Counted from the stretch's first letter, positions 1 through 14,286 are shown. The stretch: 64,000 nucleotides of DNA from Vanilla planifolia (GCA_023846275.1 CM043865.1:31043912-31107911); one strand, 5' to 3'. Numbers and translations are program-made. The notes: generated by a model from the letters alone, not told the origin.

Positions 1-198
1 ATCTTATGTGCATACTCTTAGTTGAAACTTTTGTTTTAAGGTTAAATGATTTCAACTTCTATTACAACTATCAGCTTTCCAGCCATCAACAGACCATTAA
101 AAGAATGACATTAGATAAAGCATACAGCTTAACAGTCAATGAGTAACAGCTTATTCGTAAATGCCCTAACCTCCAAAATGGACATTAAAACACCAACC

Positions 199-260
199 TC
201 GCTCTCTTTCTCTTTCTCTCTATATACACACACGCACGCATATACATATATATATATATA
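199..260. repeat. Compound microsatellite (CT/AC/TA)
   Basis: A CT-rich run passes into short AC and then TA repeats. It lies in the intron immediately downstream of the last visible JMJ24-like exon, starting 24 bases past the donor site. Confidence 0.85.
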
Positions 261-283
261 GCTGAACAATAGCAGTGGCTAAC

Positions 284-3200
284 CTGAAGATTTCTAACTT
301 GAAAAGGACAACCTGCTGGTACAAACACAGCCTCCCCCACATGCTGTTGGAATGTCCATGGTTCTACGTCTGCAAATTTTCCAATATTGGCTCAACTTCA
401 GTATCAAGAAAAGAGATAAAAGGGGTAACAAATGAAGATGTTGATCACTAATGATGGGAAAAAAAATAAATAAACATCTTTTGATTCACTAGCCTGTACA
501 GATGAAGGGGCAACGTGTGAAAAGTACTTACTGAATTCATCCTTCAATTTCCGTTTGTATTCATCATTCAGGTAGAGAGATTGTTCATACACAGGTGTTG
601 CATCCTAGATAAATAATAGGTGATAAGCTACAAAATAAACATTAGAAACTAAAAGAAAGGATGTTGAAATGCAAATGCAAACCAACTTTTCATCTGAAAA
701 ATGTTGAACTCACAAAATTGGCAAATTTATCCAAATGAACTCTCAAAAATTCATTCAGCTTGGGCACATCCTGTCTCCGAAAAATATCCCAAACAGTTCC
801 AGCGTTTTCAAAATTTTTTACAGAACATTCATTTAGAGGCAAATATTCTGATCCTTTCTTTTCCAATATAGAGACTCCAGTGGAAGAGCAGGATCGCCTG
901 TCTACTGCAACTGTAAATTCATCTATATCAATCCTACCATGTCCATCTAATGAATTGCTTCCATCAACTTTCTTGGAAATTTTGTCATGCTTCTCAACTC
1001 TGTTTCTCTGTTGATGCCAACAATCGGTGTCAATGGTGTCCATTAATAGGCATGCCTGTTTCCATTCAGCAAATTCCAGAATGTATTAAAAATAACTAAT
1101 TACTAAAGAATATGAGAAATCACAAAAGATAAGGAAGAGATATGCAAGTACAGAATATAGAATAACAAGTTGATTGCTTGAATAACTACACATTTTATTA
1201 AGCTGTGCGAGCTCTTCAAATCCACTCTTCTAGACTACATGAAATAAAATAAATTCGGATGATGCAAATGTCATATCCTCAAAATTAGCACAATGGTGAT
1301 GCAGCATCAAAAGACATAGGCAAACTAGTCAATTGCACTAAAAATTGATATTGTGCTACACACCCCATTTGGAAGGCTTGTTGTATGTATGTGTGTGTTA
1401 CACTGGCCCCAAATTTTTATTTGCTTGTAACTTGGGAGTATTTCAATTAATCCAATTCATTATTGGTAGATAAGTGAAATTGGTCTAAAAAACGGGTTTT
1501 TTAACTTCTTAAGGTAACAAAAATGGTCAGCCTTGTCATTGCACATTATAGGAGGAATGCATGTGGTTGAGAGGCATTGTTGCAGGGCTAGTTAATATCC
1601 AGGAATGATGCAGCCACCCATTGGAGACATAGCGACCACTTTCAGCCTTTTGGCAGGTATAATTGATAAATTGCTCCAAAATACAAATGGAGGGTACAAC
1701 ATTTCTAACATGTTAAACAACTTATTTATGGTGAGATACTTGATTAAAGGATCACATAATATAAACAAATGTGAGAACCCAATGTACATCAGCAGAAACA
1801 ATTATAACTGGCAGAAGCTAAATAATGAATCAACACAGGTGTGCAAAACGAGTAGGGTAGTTAGCTACTGATAAGAGTATCATGTTGGTCAAAGGCAATT
1901 CAGGTTTTTTGGTTAAGGCCAATTAAGAAAAAAAATAAGCCAACAGGTTCCTTCTCTCTGAACACCAAAGTAATCTAGATAAAAATTCACAATACTAATA
2001 CTTTTCACCGGTTATCATGCTGAATCTTACAAATTTCACTTGAAGAATAGTCGTATCTTCTATAAAGTACCAAATCCTCATTTAAAGAGAGAAATCTTTA
2101 AGAAAAAAATAAAAACCCACAATAACCACAATACAAAGTTCAAGTGCTAAACAAGCTTTGTGCAGAAGACATCAAGTATCCTGTCTTGAACTAAGGTTTG
2201 GTTTGGTGCAGCTTTAAGTTTGGCTATAGAAGTCCTTATTTAAGTAATGTCAAACAACATAACAAATTCAACTTATTTTTTAATTAGTAGGGACATACCA
2301 TTATCCTTTCATTAAACTATTTTAATACTCTAAAAGATCTTTCATCATCACAAAAAATAATTATTAATTTTTATCTTATTTCTTTCAACTAAAATATCAA
2401 ATGATAATTGGTTCAAATTTTTCAAAATAAGTACTTAATAATGGATTATCAAACATACAACTTTTCAATGACACTTAACAATGATACTTTCCAAATTTAT
2501 TTTTCACTGATCAATTTTATACTTAGCAACAAAACTAATCCTAAGTCCCTATAATCCAACTTGCTATAAAAAACCATACTTCTCCAATTCACACCCTCAA
2601 AGAATTATAAACTTCTGCTAATTAGAAATAGAAAAACAATCTAGAAAATGCAATCATCAAATTTGCATTAAAAGATGTCCAAGAGAAAAAGAAATGATGT
2701 CTAAAAGAATAAGAAAAGATGTCATTTGCTAGCAATTTGGATGAGGTTTCTTAATAACATGACCTATGTCTACCAAGCTCAAAATTTTGGAAAGAAATCA
2801 ATTAAGTTTCAAGTAAACATTCATAGACAATGTAAAAGCCCTAAAATTGGAAATCAATGGCTTCATTATAAAATAAGCAATTGGAAACCTATCGTTTCAT
2901 TATAAATTAACCAATTAAAATTGTGTTACTATCCAAAGATTACTATCACCAAATTTCAGTTTAAGAAAATGGAAGTTCCAACCACACATGCACCAATTCC
3001 ATAGCTTCGTCACTATCAAAAGTCCTACAAGAGCAACTTATCAAATTTTATGTGCCCATTTGGTATGGGATAAAGTTTTCCTACGACATCTGCAAAATCC
3101 ATAGGATTGGGTAGCCAAGCTAGGTCATTGTATCTTTCAATGACCATTGAGACTATCAACATTTCCCAACAAAGGGCAGCCGTTTTTTAACATCAGTGGA

Positions 3201-6200
3201 CTGTTGGGAGTATTGAACATACTCTTAATAAATGGACAATCTTTTTCTGACATCCAAGGGACTTAATTAGACAGAATTTAATAGTTGACATCAATAAAAG
3301 ATATATGAAGTGAAGTATGATCTGCAAAGTCACAAAGCCCATACCAAACTCAGAGCATTTTAGAAAGGGCACTTCTATTCTTTCCTACAATGTGCCATTA
3401 ATTTCTAACACTTCTCAAACCAATCAAGCATACATGAGGTGACAACAGATTCTCTTCCCCAACCCCTCGATAACCGACAAGTAAAGATTTTTGGTTTATT
3501 TGGCAAAACTATTGCTCAAAATTAAGCTAATTAATGACCAGAAAGTATTAAAAAAATTGTTATCAGTAATATTAAAAGAATGAATATTTGACAATCAGTT
3601 GTTAACGAGTATTTAGCTTAAAAAATTTTACAAAACTTATCTTTGACTTTTTAGTTAGCATGTAAAATAAAAAATAATAATAATATGTTGTGAAGATGAT
3701 AAAATTCTTTTGAGATATTAAAATAATGTAATAAAAAATAGTTTTGACACCATTCTTTTGAAAACAAACACTTTTTCATTAAGCTGTTATACAAGACATA
3801 AAATAAGCATTTTGTGACCAAAAGCTTTTTTCAAATTGTGCCAAATACACCATTTAGCTTAAAATTTCTAACCTTATTCTAGACAAGTCTTGAGGAGAAT
3901 CAAAGTCTTTTCTTAATATTTTTGTGAATTTAAGATATTTTCTCTCAGATTGGAGTATGTCACATCGGAGGGTTATAAGATAGTTATAATAGTTGGTATA
4001 TCAAAAAATTGATAGTTATGATAGTATTAACCATGCTATTATCTATTAGGTATAGCCATGCTAGTATCAATTAGGAGTAGCTATGCTATTATCTAGTAAG
4101 TGCGTAAAAGGGAATCTTGAGAACATTTTGAGACATCAAAAATAAATTAATTTACAAAAAGCTTAGAGCTCAACTATCTCAAGAGTAGAGATGGCAATCG
4201 GCCAACTTTGAAACCCATACTTGTCAAATATTATATTAACATGCACACAAACTCAGACCCTAATTGAACTCAACAACCCCCAACATCACCAATCCTATGA
4301 TCATACCCAACCCAACCAACTAAAGGCTTCAAGCAAGGTGCAAACTTCTACAATATTCATGCATGGTGGCTGGAATTTGATGATGAGGGGATGCAAATTT
4401 CTAAATTAGCCTTAATAATGAATCCAATCTACATGGGAAGGAACAAGTAGAAAATAACGATTGTTAGATGCGTTCAAATAATTAATGGAGTAAGACAAAG
4501 GACAATGACTAACACTCAATAAGATAGAAATAACAAGCCATCCATATCATTACGCCTTCATAAAAAAAATGAGAGATAACAGCTAGGAACATGGGAGCGT
4601 TGCTATGCAATAATGGACTAAATGGTTAAGAGGAAGAGAATAAGAATACAAAACTTATGAAAAGATGGTGCCTATTTTTCTTCATATATGGTTTAGAATT
4701 TGAGATGACACAATTTTGCATTGTAATGGTAAATATACAAGAAACATGTCAAGCTAGATTAGCGCTCTAAATTTTAACCCAACTTAGCACAATCGAAATA
4801 GTAAAACCTAACGCAAGCTCTGAGCCAATCATCAAAATGCTGCACCTTGTGGGCTTAACTTTTTCTCTTGTTTCACTAAGACCAGATTGAATGAAGTTCA
4901 GTAAGCAAGTTCAAATAGAAATTGTCATTCGTACTCAAGAGGATCTCATCAAATCAGAGAGCATAAGATGAGTAATTGCAAGGCAAGGATCCTATATCCA
5001 TTGATGCAAAGCCTTCATCCTAATATAACTTTCCTAAATAGAGGTCTTCACTTGAAGACCAGTAGAGAATCTCCTCAAGTCTTGTCAAAACCAAATCCTA
5101 TGACAAGAGAAAGGGCACGAGTTCCAATGCACATAAAAAATAAATTAATTTTTCTCATCCTATTTCAAATAAGATTTATCTTTTCAAGTGTACTTCAATT
5201 CTCTAAATAATACAAAATATCTTTATCATATTTGTGCCTATTCTTCTTTCTCAATATATCCCTATTCAGAATAATTTCTCATAACCATAAAACCCACAAG
5301 AATAAAACATATGTTTATAACTAGGTTGTAAGCTAATCCAAATTAATCTCACATTTGCACCAGTTCCAAAAAGGATATTAAGTTTATTTTGAAAATTAAT
5401 GATATGAATAACAATATGATTAAAAACATATGTAGATAAAGCACCAAAGTATGTGAGTTAAAAACAATTTTGTCATTTTACAACTAACAAAGATTAGTTA
5501 TATTAATTAAGTTATTTTATTATAGACATTAATTTATTTATCACCAGAATATCATTATTAAACTAGTCAATATGTTTACTACATTAAACTATTTAATGGT
5601 AGTAATTATATTACTACAATGTATGGATGATTTGATGGCATTAACAACATTAACTAAGTTATTTAATAAAATAAAATAACTAATATATCCTAATGAACCT
5701 GGATGGTTAAATCGTGGTTTCAAAATTAGTGCTCGATATAATTATGTATAACTATGATCTGATCGATGATAGCTAGCTTAATGAAGATCTCACATACAAT
5801 TTGGGCTCTACCGACAACTTAAAAGGAATAAAAGGTACTTTGTTTTAATAGAATTTTTGCAATGGGCTGGCTTAAATCTAGCTTAAGCCGGAGTTTATCA
5901 CATGCTCGCTAAGCTCTTCAGTGTGTCAAGTACAGTATGGTATACCATACAGCACTGTGAAAATGAAATTCAAAGACAATAACTAATAACTAGTCTAAGA
6001 GCATACCATGATAGCATCATCATATTATATTTACAACTAAGTGACTGGAAAACTCGATAGAGTTTAGCAACACAAATCCTGATATCAAAAGCATCTCATT
6101 AAGCTCAATATTGAAGTAACTAATTGTAATAAAAAAGATTCCTGCAGCTTCGTACATTATTATTAAAAAAAGAAAGCATTACAGAAGAAAATTCCAAAAA

Positions 6201-9200
6201 GAAGTAACATGATGGTAGGAAAAGTCAAGCAGAAGAACCAGAAACCTACCATATCACTCATGTTAATCCGAAGTTTGGTAACAGGATCACCTACACCAAG
6301 TTCTTTACGAGTACCATAAGTAATAAAAATCTTTGGCACAACTTCATACTGTAGGGTATTATGTGGCAGCTTTGAGACAAGATTTAGAAGACCCCACTTC
6401 CAATGAATAAATTCAACTAATGGAAAATTGCCAAGAAACTCAGGTCTATGGCACAACAAAAACTCTTCTAAGGCACTTGGAGGTGGCCAATCTTTCAGTT
6501 TCAACAGTTTTTCCCTACCACTTTCATCTTTACATCCTTCTGCATATCCCCTAATGAATTTAGAAAGTTCAATGTCAACCTAGAAAATGTGAAAAACAAG
6601 TCAATCATAATATTTGACCTAAAAGTTCAAATTAGGTTAAGTATGAAGATGTTTTAACCCATTCATATGCTACAAAAAAACAAATGATGGTGGTGACAAA
6701 CTCGTTTGCATAAACCATGTAGTGTTAGAAAACTAAAATAATTTGGTGAGCAGGACCAAATTAGACAAAAAAAAAATACAATTGCAAAAGCAGTTGGTTG
6801 CCTACAGTATGCTGATAGCATATTACAATTGAGAAAAAAGGTTCTACATAAGATCTTAGCAACAGAAAACTAATGAATATGTAAAATGCATTAAAACGCA
6901 AAATTGTTCCAGCAAACAAAGGAGTAGGGGAAGTTTTATATACTCAAACTCACCCTAGTTACAAAAGGTAGGCTTCTTCAATTCAAACAACTTAAAGGAC
7001 ACAATAGAGGCAATAATAACCATTACCATAGGTACCATAACAGCTGAGAATGTCTTGAAATATTTGAAATGTTTGAAAAAAAAAAACATCAAATAACTAA
7101 TTAATTACAGGATGTCACTTCAAATATGCTGCACTCCAACATTAAAATGCCTTCCATTTTCCACTAGTATCTGTGCATTAAAGATAGTCAATCAGCAAAG
7201 GAAAACTTTCACAAAATATACAACCTTTGTGGAGAAACTGACAGACATAACATCAATGGGTCATCTGCTGATAGAGTAAGTTTGTAGCTAAGAAGAATCC
7301 ATATAAGGACATTCAAAAAAGTTTGACTCAAAACTTCGACAAAAATAAGGCACAAGAGCATACCAAAAGCATTGAATTGCAAGAGTCTAACTTATAGTTC
7401 AAATATAATTCTGTTATTTTCAAATGAAGATGAATATGACCTCATGATGAGGACATTATAGTCAATTAAGCACTAAGATCATTAATTACTGAAGAGTGCT
7501 AGATCATACTAAACATTACCTCAGACTGGTTTTCATAATCAATTGCCTTCACAATTATATCTTCTTTCAGCTCTTCATCTAAAGTCTCTTGAACTCCCTT
7601 CCAGATATCCATAGGATCCCAACCTGAGGCCAACGTTGGCTCAAACACGTTTTTAACAATGACTGGTTGACCTCTAACCCAAAACTTATGAAAATATCTT
7701 ATTCCTTCATGTTTGATATCCTCTGCTGCAGGGTAATACAAAAAATTCTCAGTGTTATCGTCCCTAAATGAGCACTGTAAGAGAACTGCCTGAATAGAAC
7801 TATTCAGATGGGAAGTTGGAGTTTCTAAGCAATAAGAAGCACATAAGCCAGGACCATGAAGATCAGATCCTTTGCATCCATTAACCATTTCCTCTGCATT
7901 TTTTAAAAGCTTTCCTGTCCAGTTTATTTTGAGAATTCGCCTTAAAATTAGCTTGGTAAATCCACATCCACCTGCCTCTTCAGGTCCACATGGTATGCTT
8001 CCATCATTGTTTGCCTTCCACTCAGGAAATAAATTTGAAATATCCAGACAACCTGTATCAGCACTTTGGGGTAATAATTTAGCATCACTCGTTTTATCAA
8101 CATCAGACATTCCTTTGTCACCAACAAAGTACGCACGTCGAATAGCACAGCAGCAGGTGAGACAGAGATCAAACATACATTGACTACAGTGACGATGATA
8201 ATCAAAAATAGGTATTTTACAAAGATCACTGCAACAAAAAAATATGATTTCCATCAGGATCCGGTGGGTATAAAGGAAAACAAGCTTGTGAATACAATAC
8301 CAGCACATCTGCTCATCTGCATTTAATTTTGCTCTGGGAATGTCGGCTTTCATTCCTAAGTAGAAGATCATGTCATTTGGTTTGTTATGCAACAAAACAA
8401 AATGTAACAAGGATACCAACAGAACTGAAGTTAACAACAATACCATATATATTTTTTTCCATAGAAATCTCAAAACACTGCTCAGAGTAAATCTGCTTAA
8501 TAACAGGAAGCGTGAAGGATAAAAGGCTGTGAAGATATCGCAATCTATCCATGGCAGCTATTCCTTCAAGCTTAGTCTGAACAGCAAATTTTAGGTTCCA
8601 TTAGTTATAAACAAGACAGTATTCAATGAAGTAAACACCAAACATAAAACAAAAATAATTACAAAAGTTGAAATACCTTAACCAAGTTAAAACCGCGCAA
8701 GCAAAAATGGCAATTACAAATACCTCGACAAGCTGGGCATGCTTTTCGAATTTCATCCATTGGTATCTCAGCATACCTGAACACCGCCATGAATCGGGTA
8801 AGTTCATAGGATACACAAAAAAGTGTACAAACTATTGCACAGAAAAAATGAACATCAAATTTGCATCAGCATCATGGAGAATATTTACCATTTTAGAATG
8901 CAGCCATGGCAATATCCTTTTCTATCACAACTTGTGCACCATACCACATTCACCCTGTCGTTCCTCCTGCAGTGATGGCAAGTAATCCCTTCAGCTCCAC
9001 CAGAAGAATCTGAGCTTTTCCCAGAACACTCATGCTGGCCAAAGGCATAATTCATCACACTAGAAACTTAGCATACTAATCAAGAGCTAAATGTAGTGAA
9101 GGAAACTCAAATTACTCACCCCAGCACCATTCCCAATATAATTTTGGGCCCCCTTCCTCGAAGGAGTAGTCTGCACCAACCGAGCCCTTCCATCCTCCAC

Positions 9201-9623
9201 CTGCAAAGCTTTTCTTGGGTGCAGACCACCACGAACAGGGGAGTCACGGGCATGGTCCATGTCAGGAGAATAGAACCCATTGCTCCTGGATATCCTCTCC
9301 TTGTGCTTCCTCAACCTTGGCATCGAAGCCAGGACTGACAGCTCAGCTTCCTCTGCAGGATTCATCGGAGACACAGGCGACCTGGATAGGTCCCGCTCGC
9401 CACGCCTACTGACCAGATAGATTTCCGAATTGTCCAAAGACTTTCGCTTGGATGCCTTCCTCAAATGGGCCCTCATGGCCGAGTTCATAGCCCGGCGCTT
9501 TGCCTGGATGTAATGCTTCTCGCATACGGTCTTGTCCGGCATCGACTGTGCGCTGCACCGCCACTGCTTGCCGTCCGACCTCTTACAACGCAGGTCTTCG
9601 GGTATGCCTCCATTATCCTCCAT
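284..9623 (-). CDS. JMJ24: JMJ24-like WRC/RING/JmjC protein (KDM3 family), 3' end outside window
   Basis: Ten exons are visible: 9120-9623, 8889-9034, 8677-8776, 8444-8576, 8301-8355, 7520-8228, 6250-6579, 714-1055, 532-604 and 284-369, giving 826 residues in continuous phase. The C-terminal exon(s) lie left of position 1. The start is the ATG at 9623; the reading frame is open a little further upstream but only from a GTG. A WRC zinc motif (residues about 8-37, with DGKQWRC) is followed by a RING-like cysteine-rich domain (about 187-247, CHHC...CPAC...CNC), a second cysteine cluster ([15 protein letters not shown]) and a JmjC domain from about residue 600. This is the architecture of plant KDM3-type nuclear histone H3K9 demethylases. 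However, the Fe(II) HxD motif reads R653-I-N655 and the third ligand position reads F820 (AGCPFQ), so catalysis is unlikely. From memory, Arabidopsis JMJ24 is likewise degenerate. Family assignment is firm; the JMJ24 subgroup is inferred from these changes. Confidence 0.9.
1056..6249 (-). other. Giant intron of the JMJ24-like gene (about 5.2 kb)
   Basis: It separates the exon ending in the degenerate HxD region from the next JmjC exon. The donor reads ATG|GTAGGT and the acceptor AAACAG|GCATGC. The content is AT-rich and I see no reading frame with recognisable homology. It contains one 20-base inverted pair (3882-3901 and 5067-5086) that could be ends of a decayed transposon. Confidence 0.75.
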
Positions 9624-9658
9624 CCCTCTTCCGACCGAAGTCCCACGCCGATCTCCCG

Positions 9659-9865
9659 TCACACGAATTGCCACAACGCGTCACAAACCCTAGCACGCAC
9701 TCCTCCCGTACAATAAAGGCCGTAGGAAGACAGGATTGGAGGAATTGAGGGAAAGAACCCTAACAAAAGCAAAAGAACAGAAGATTGCAGACTGCCAAAT
9801 TGTAGGGCTTTGTGGGTCAGACGCCGGCGCTTCGAGGCCGAGAGGAAGGCAGAGAGAGAAGACAT
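9659..9865 (-). other. Possible upstream ORF in the JMJ24-like 5' leader (68 codons)
   Basis: This frame begins with a true ATG at 9865 and ends 36 bases before the main ATG at 9623. It is serine- and leucine-rich at its start and resembles no family I know. It matters only if transcription starts upstream of 9865, which the sequence does not show. It may simply be chance coding in the GC-richer leader. Confidence 0.3.
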
Positions 9866-12444
9866 GGAAAGTCGGTATTAAAAAGAAATAGTCAAATTAT
9901 AAATAGTATCGGTAGTGAAGGATGGTATCCTGGCTTGCAATCCAAAATCCAAATTCGCAGAGGGATTACAGCACCAGGAACAGAGGGAAAAAAAAAAGAT
10001 TCACGGTTAACGGAAGGTTTATGTAGCTTGTACGAAGTTACCAAACTACCCCTATCCCATGACAAGGTCGAAAGCTTTTCTGCTATATGGTAAACGTAAA
10101 CGGACTGCTTGTCTACAAACAGTTTATCTTTTCTTTGCTGGGGAACTTCTTAGATAAAAAGCAATGTATTTACTGGTAATTATTTATTATTTTTTAATTA
10201 TTATTTTTTATAGTTTTTTTGTTTTAAAAGAGCACCATATTGTTTTTAATATTTATTAAAAAAAATAATTCAAGATTGATGTGTTAAAAGTTCCTCCTCC
10301 CTGCCCTAAGCATGGCTGTCTTTAGTTGCAAGTTTGATCTCCTCTTCTCCTATGGTTTGACACAAGTTCTTAAATTCATTCTTTTTCTTTTTTCACAAAT
10401 GAATTTCAAAATACCTATAAGCTTGATTGATTCCTAAATATATTTTTTTAATTTAAAAGTTAAAAATTGATTTAATTATCTTATTAAGTATTTGTTAACA
10501 TGTTATTAAAAAAATTTAAAAAATAATTTAATTTTAATTAGCTTTTATATTTAATTATAATTATATTAAATCAATTCTAAATTTTACCAACTTTCAATTC
10601 ATCATTTTTTCCTTACATATTGTCGTAATATATCGATGTAACATTTGGTACAAAGTATCAAAGACTTAATAGTTGTCAATGCAAAATAATTAATTTGAAA
10701 GAAAGATAGAAAATATAATCTATGCTTAATGTTTGATTTTGAGGTGCTAGAAAACACGGTTTCTTTTTGAATATAATGTGATTTACATAATTTCAAGCAA
10801 GAATAGTCAATATAAAGAGATATTTTTCAAATGGTTTCACAACTATTTTAGCACATTACATGAGCAATCACCTATATGCACTCATAATGCATTTTCACGA
10901 TAAAATTAGTGAGAAATAAATTAAAAAGAGATCTATATAATTTTACAATTTATATACGATTACATAATGTCCTTTCGCAATCTATATCTAAACATTTCAA
11001 GAATCAATAAAACAATGATAAAAAAAAAAGAACTCATAATTAGACAAAAGAGGTACAAAACTCATAAAGAAGGATAGGTCAAAAGCATCTTCATATTCCT
11101 TCTCAAGCTATTTTCCACCAAGCCAAGGAAAAAAGAGCCTCGCACTACCACCATAGCTTCCAAGCATGAACCATGAAAATACAAGTTGTAAAGTTTTTAA
11201 GCAACCTAAAATTCATTTTGCAATCCATACAAGACAAGTTATAGGTCTCAAATGTGATTAAACAAAATTAGCTTGAGTTACTAAACATTAACAAGCCATT
11301 TAGAGCAATCAAATTTCTATAATGATTTGTCCCCTATGGATCGCACATTGGAAATTGTAATTGTATTGGACAGTCTTAGTCATGTTTAGTTGTAAATGTA
11401 GTAATAAATAATTGAATAGCAATAAAAGGCCCCATTTTATGTAACAATCAATGTTGCACTATTGCAAAATGTTTTAGTTTTATAAAATGATTGATTATTA
11501 AACCAATACAAAAGGTCTCCTTTCAATAATCGATCGTTCTAAAAAAGATCCTATTTAAAAAGAGTTAAGTTTTTGAACATAACTTATTACTTGCATTAAG
11601 GCAACATGAATTAGAAGGTTTTGAAAATAATCTCTATTTTTCTTGTTAGTACTTCATGTATCTTTGAATATTGTGCATAGTTTCTTAGCATAGAACTGAA
11701 CAAAGAAATGAGAAAAGAGACTAATGACACTAACAAATGCAATAGTCTTTGTTCGATTTTCAATTCTCTATGGGGGTCTTGGATTTCAAGATGACAAAAG
11801 ACTAAACAAAATAAGAATCTTACATATGATTTTATATATAATTTTGATAAAACACCACAATTTTCATAACAATTATTCAAGAAATACAATCATTATTGTT
11901 CATAAATTGAAAACATTTTTAGGTTTTCAAAAACTTGCTACTCATTTGCATCTTCATAGTCATGCAAAGCACCTCCAAAGAAAAACTTAAAAATGATTTA
12001 ATGATAATCCTAAAGTAAAATGTCAATTACACCATAAAAGATAAAAATTATACATTTTAATTTTTAATGAGTTTCTATAATTTGTTTTAATTATACCCAC
12101 AAATAACTCTTGTGACATCGAAAATATGAAACTAAAACATTATTCTATGAAATCAAATAATTATTAAACTAATTTAGAAAAAATATCAATTAAATAAAAT
12201 TTTAAAATAAATAATTTTTTATTTCGCATATTATCAAATAAGATCTACTTATTTTATACATATACTATTAGTTTTTTGTGAACTTTATCTAATTAACTTT
12301 AACTATAAATTTATATATACATATATATGCACATATATATACATACAAATGTTAGTTTGTATTTTTTGGATGATAGAAGAAGAGAACATAAGTGAGGACT
12401 CCAATTCATTGCAATGTCATAACTCACCTAGCAACCATTTTGAG

Positions 12445-12463
12445 TTTTTTTTTTTTTTTTTTT
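12445..12463. repeat. Poly-T tract (19 bases)
   Basis: Uninterrupted T run in intergenic DNA. It could be the reverse-strand tail of an old retroposon, but I found no flanking target duplication. Confidence 0.8.
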
Positions 12464-13852
12464 GCTTTAGGTTTTCACTCTCATAAGACCCTTTCATAGT
12501 AATCACATGAACTCAAATGACAATAACCAATTTCAAGTGAACATTCTTGTGCATGGTGAAGATATGAAGATTTGAGAAAAGTTAATAAAAGTCTCTCTTT
12601 TGGCCTAAATAAAGTCTATAGATCAAGGTAAGTGAAATAACTTACATTTAAAACTTATTTTTAACAATTTCAAGTACCATTTATTGCTTTTCAATAATTA
12701 GACCAAATTAAACAATTCATTTAATGACCCAAGGATTAGTGCAAACTCAAAAAATGATATATGTAATCTTAGTTATTTGCATGTATTTATCATTTAATAT
12801 AGTATTTGGAGATATCTCTATTATGTTTTAATTGTAATATGATTCAAGACAAACACAACCAAAAGATAGACACAAGACATCAATAGAATATCATATATCA
12901 CATTATAATTTCTTTATTTGAAAATAAAAAATCTTACAATAATAATTGTATTTATAATATACAAAAAGTGGAATATTCTATTACATAAAGAGGTTGATTC
13001 ATGAACATAGAGAATAAACTCATGAAAAATTAAAGTGGGAATTGTTTTAAACAGATTTTTCACCTTGAAATTACAATCAATCACTATTTAATAAAAATTC
13101 GTTGACACTAAGCCGGCATCATTTTCCTAGTATTTGTAAGAGTTTCATAACAAATTATCTCATTCTTTATGTTTTCCTTTAGTTTTCTTAATTTTTTTTT
13201 TAAATGAAACATTTTTTAAAAGAGTCAATGTTATAAGAAATATGTGTTCAATTGTTGGAGTGGACTTCGAATAATTCTATATTTATTAAAAAAATATATT
13301 AGTGCGATAAAAAATTATATATTTTTATAATTATACATTGACTAAAGTATTCTTTGATTATTCAATAAAAAAGTAAAATGAATTTGCATAGTATTATTTA
13401 AGAAAGAGACAAATAATTTTTGTTATCTTTATATTATTTTTTTATTTCTTAGATTAAAAATATGCATTTTGAGATGTGACTATACAGATAACCTATTGTA
13501 TTTTATTTTTTTATTTTATTTTTTTACAAAAGATTGAATTTGAAACAATATACCAAACATAGCCTAAGGACAATCTCTATTGCTAAGACCTAATAATGCA
13601 TGAGCTATGGTGCACCACATAGGCGAATCATGGAATGCATTCAACTAGCTTTTATATTTAATTTTAATAAAATACAAAAAAAAATATTGAGGGTGATTTG
13701 TAATACTTAATATTTCTTCCTTCACTAATGTCCATTATAGATAACTCTTGTGGTGTCAAACCATTCCTAAGCTAAAAAACTAAAGTTACAATGTTTTATA
13801 GAGCATGCTCATGGTTCGTCAAAATGGAATCAATCATTAATCTTTAAAATAC

Positions 13853-13878
13853 AAAAAAAAAAAAAAAAAAAAAAAAAA
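13853..13878. repeat. Poly-A tract (26 bases)
   Basis: Uninterrupted A run about 0.4 kb beyond the 3' end of the carrier gene. No upstream SINE or LINE sequence is recognisable. Confidence 0.85.
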
Positions 13879-14286
13879 CATCAAAACCATAGCAAAACTG
13901 ATCGAATTAATCTAAAATAAGATCAATACAGTTTTAACACTAAGTGTATGGTCATCAAATTTCCAATGGAATCAATACTAAGCTCAGTTGCTTGCACATT
14001 AGAATGTCTAAAGCAAAACAAAGACGATAAAAGATTACTTCCCTATGCTCTTACATATGAACAATTGGTTCCGCTCCTCCAAATAGAATACTAATGTAAG
14101 GACTTGTTGTAAGAATCCTCTACACATGCTTGAATGTGAGAAATCTGGAAACGAAGGCTCCAACATTCCAGTAAACAAATGCATACCAATCCACTGTAAA
14201 ATGAACTAAGAATCCTTTGTTAGATTTCAAAATGTAACCTAACAGTGGATGAGAAATTGGCTAAGTAACAAAAATTGCAGTTGTTT

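Larger units (their letters stand above)
9866..14286. other. Intergenic, JMJ24-like promoter side and carrier 3' flank
   Basis: About 4.4 kb of AT-rich DNA between two genes on the same (minus) strand. The part next to 9866 should hold the JMJ24-like promoter and the part near 14286 the carrier 3' UTR. Short frames such as 11611-11889 have no recognisable homology. It holds a T19 run at 12445 and an A26 run at 13853. Confidence 0.6.

Noticed and set aside
7499-8473. One continuous 324-codon minus-strand frame read as a single exon
   Set aside because: Its upper part runs through two introns. Splicing at 8301|8300 and 8444|8443 gives the conserved cysteine pattern ADEQMCCDLC and keeps phase, so the frame is three exons.
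9096-9748. Several plus-strand frames opposite the first JMJ24-like exon
   Set aside because: They are antisense to the WRC exon and encode nothing recognisable.
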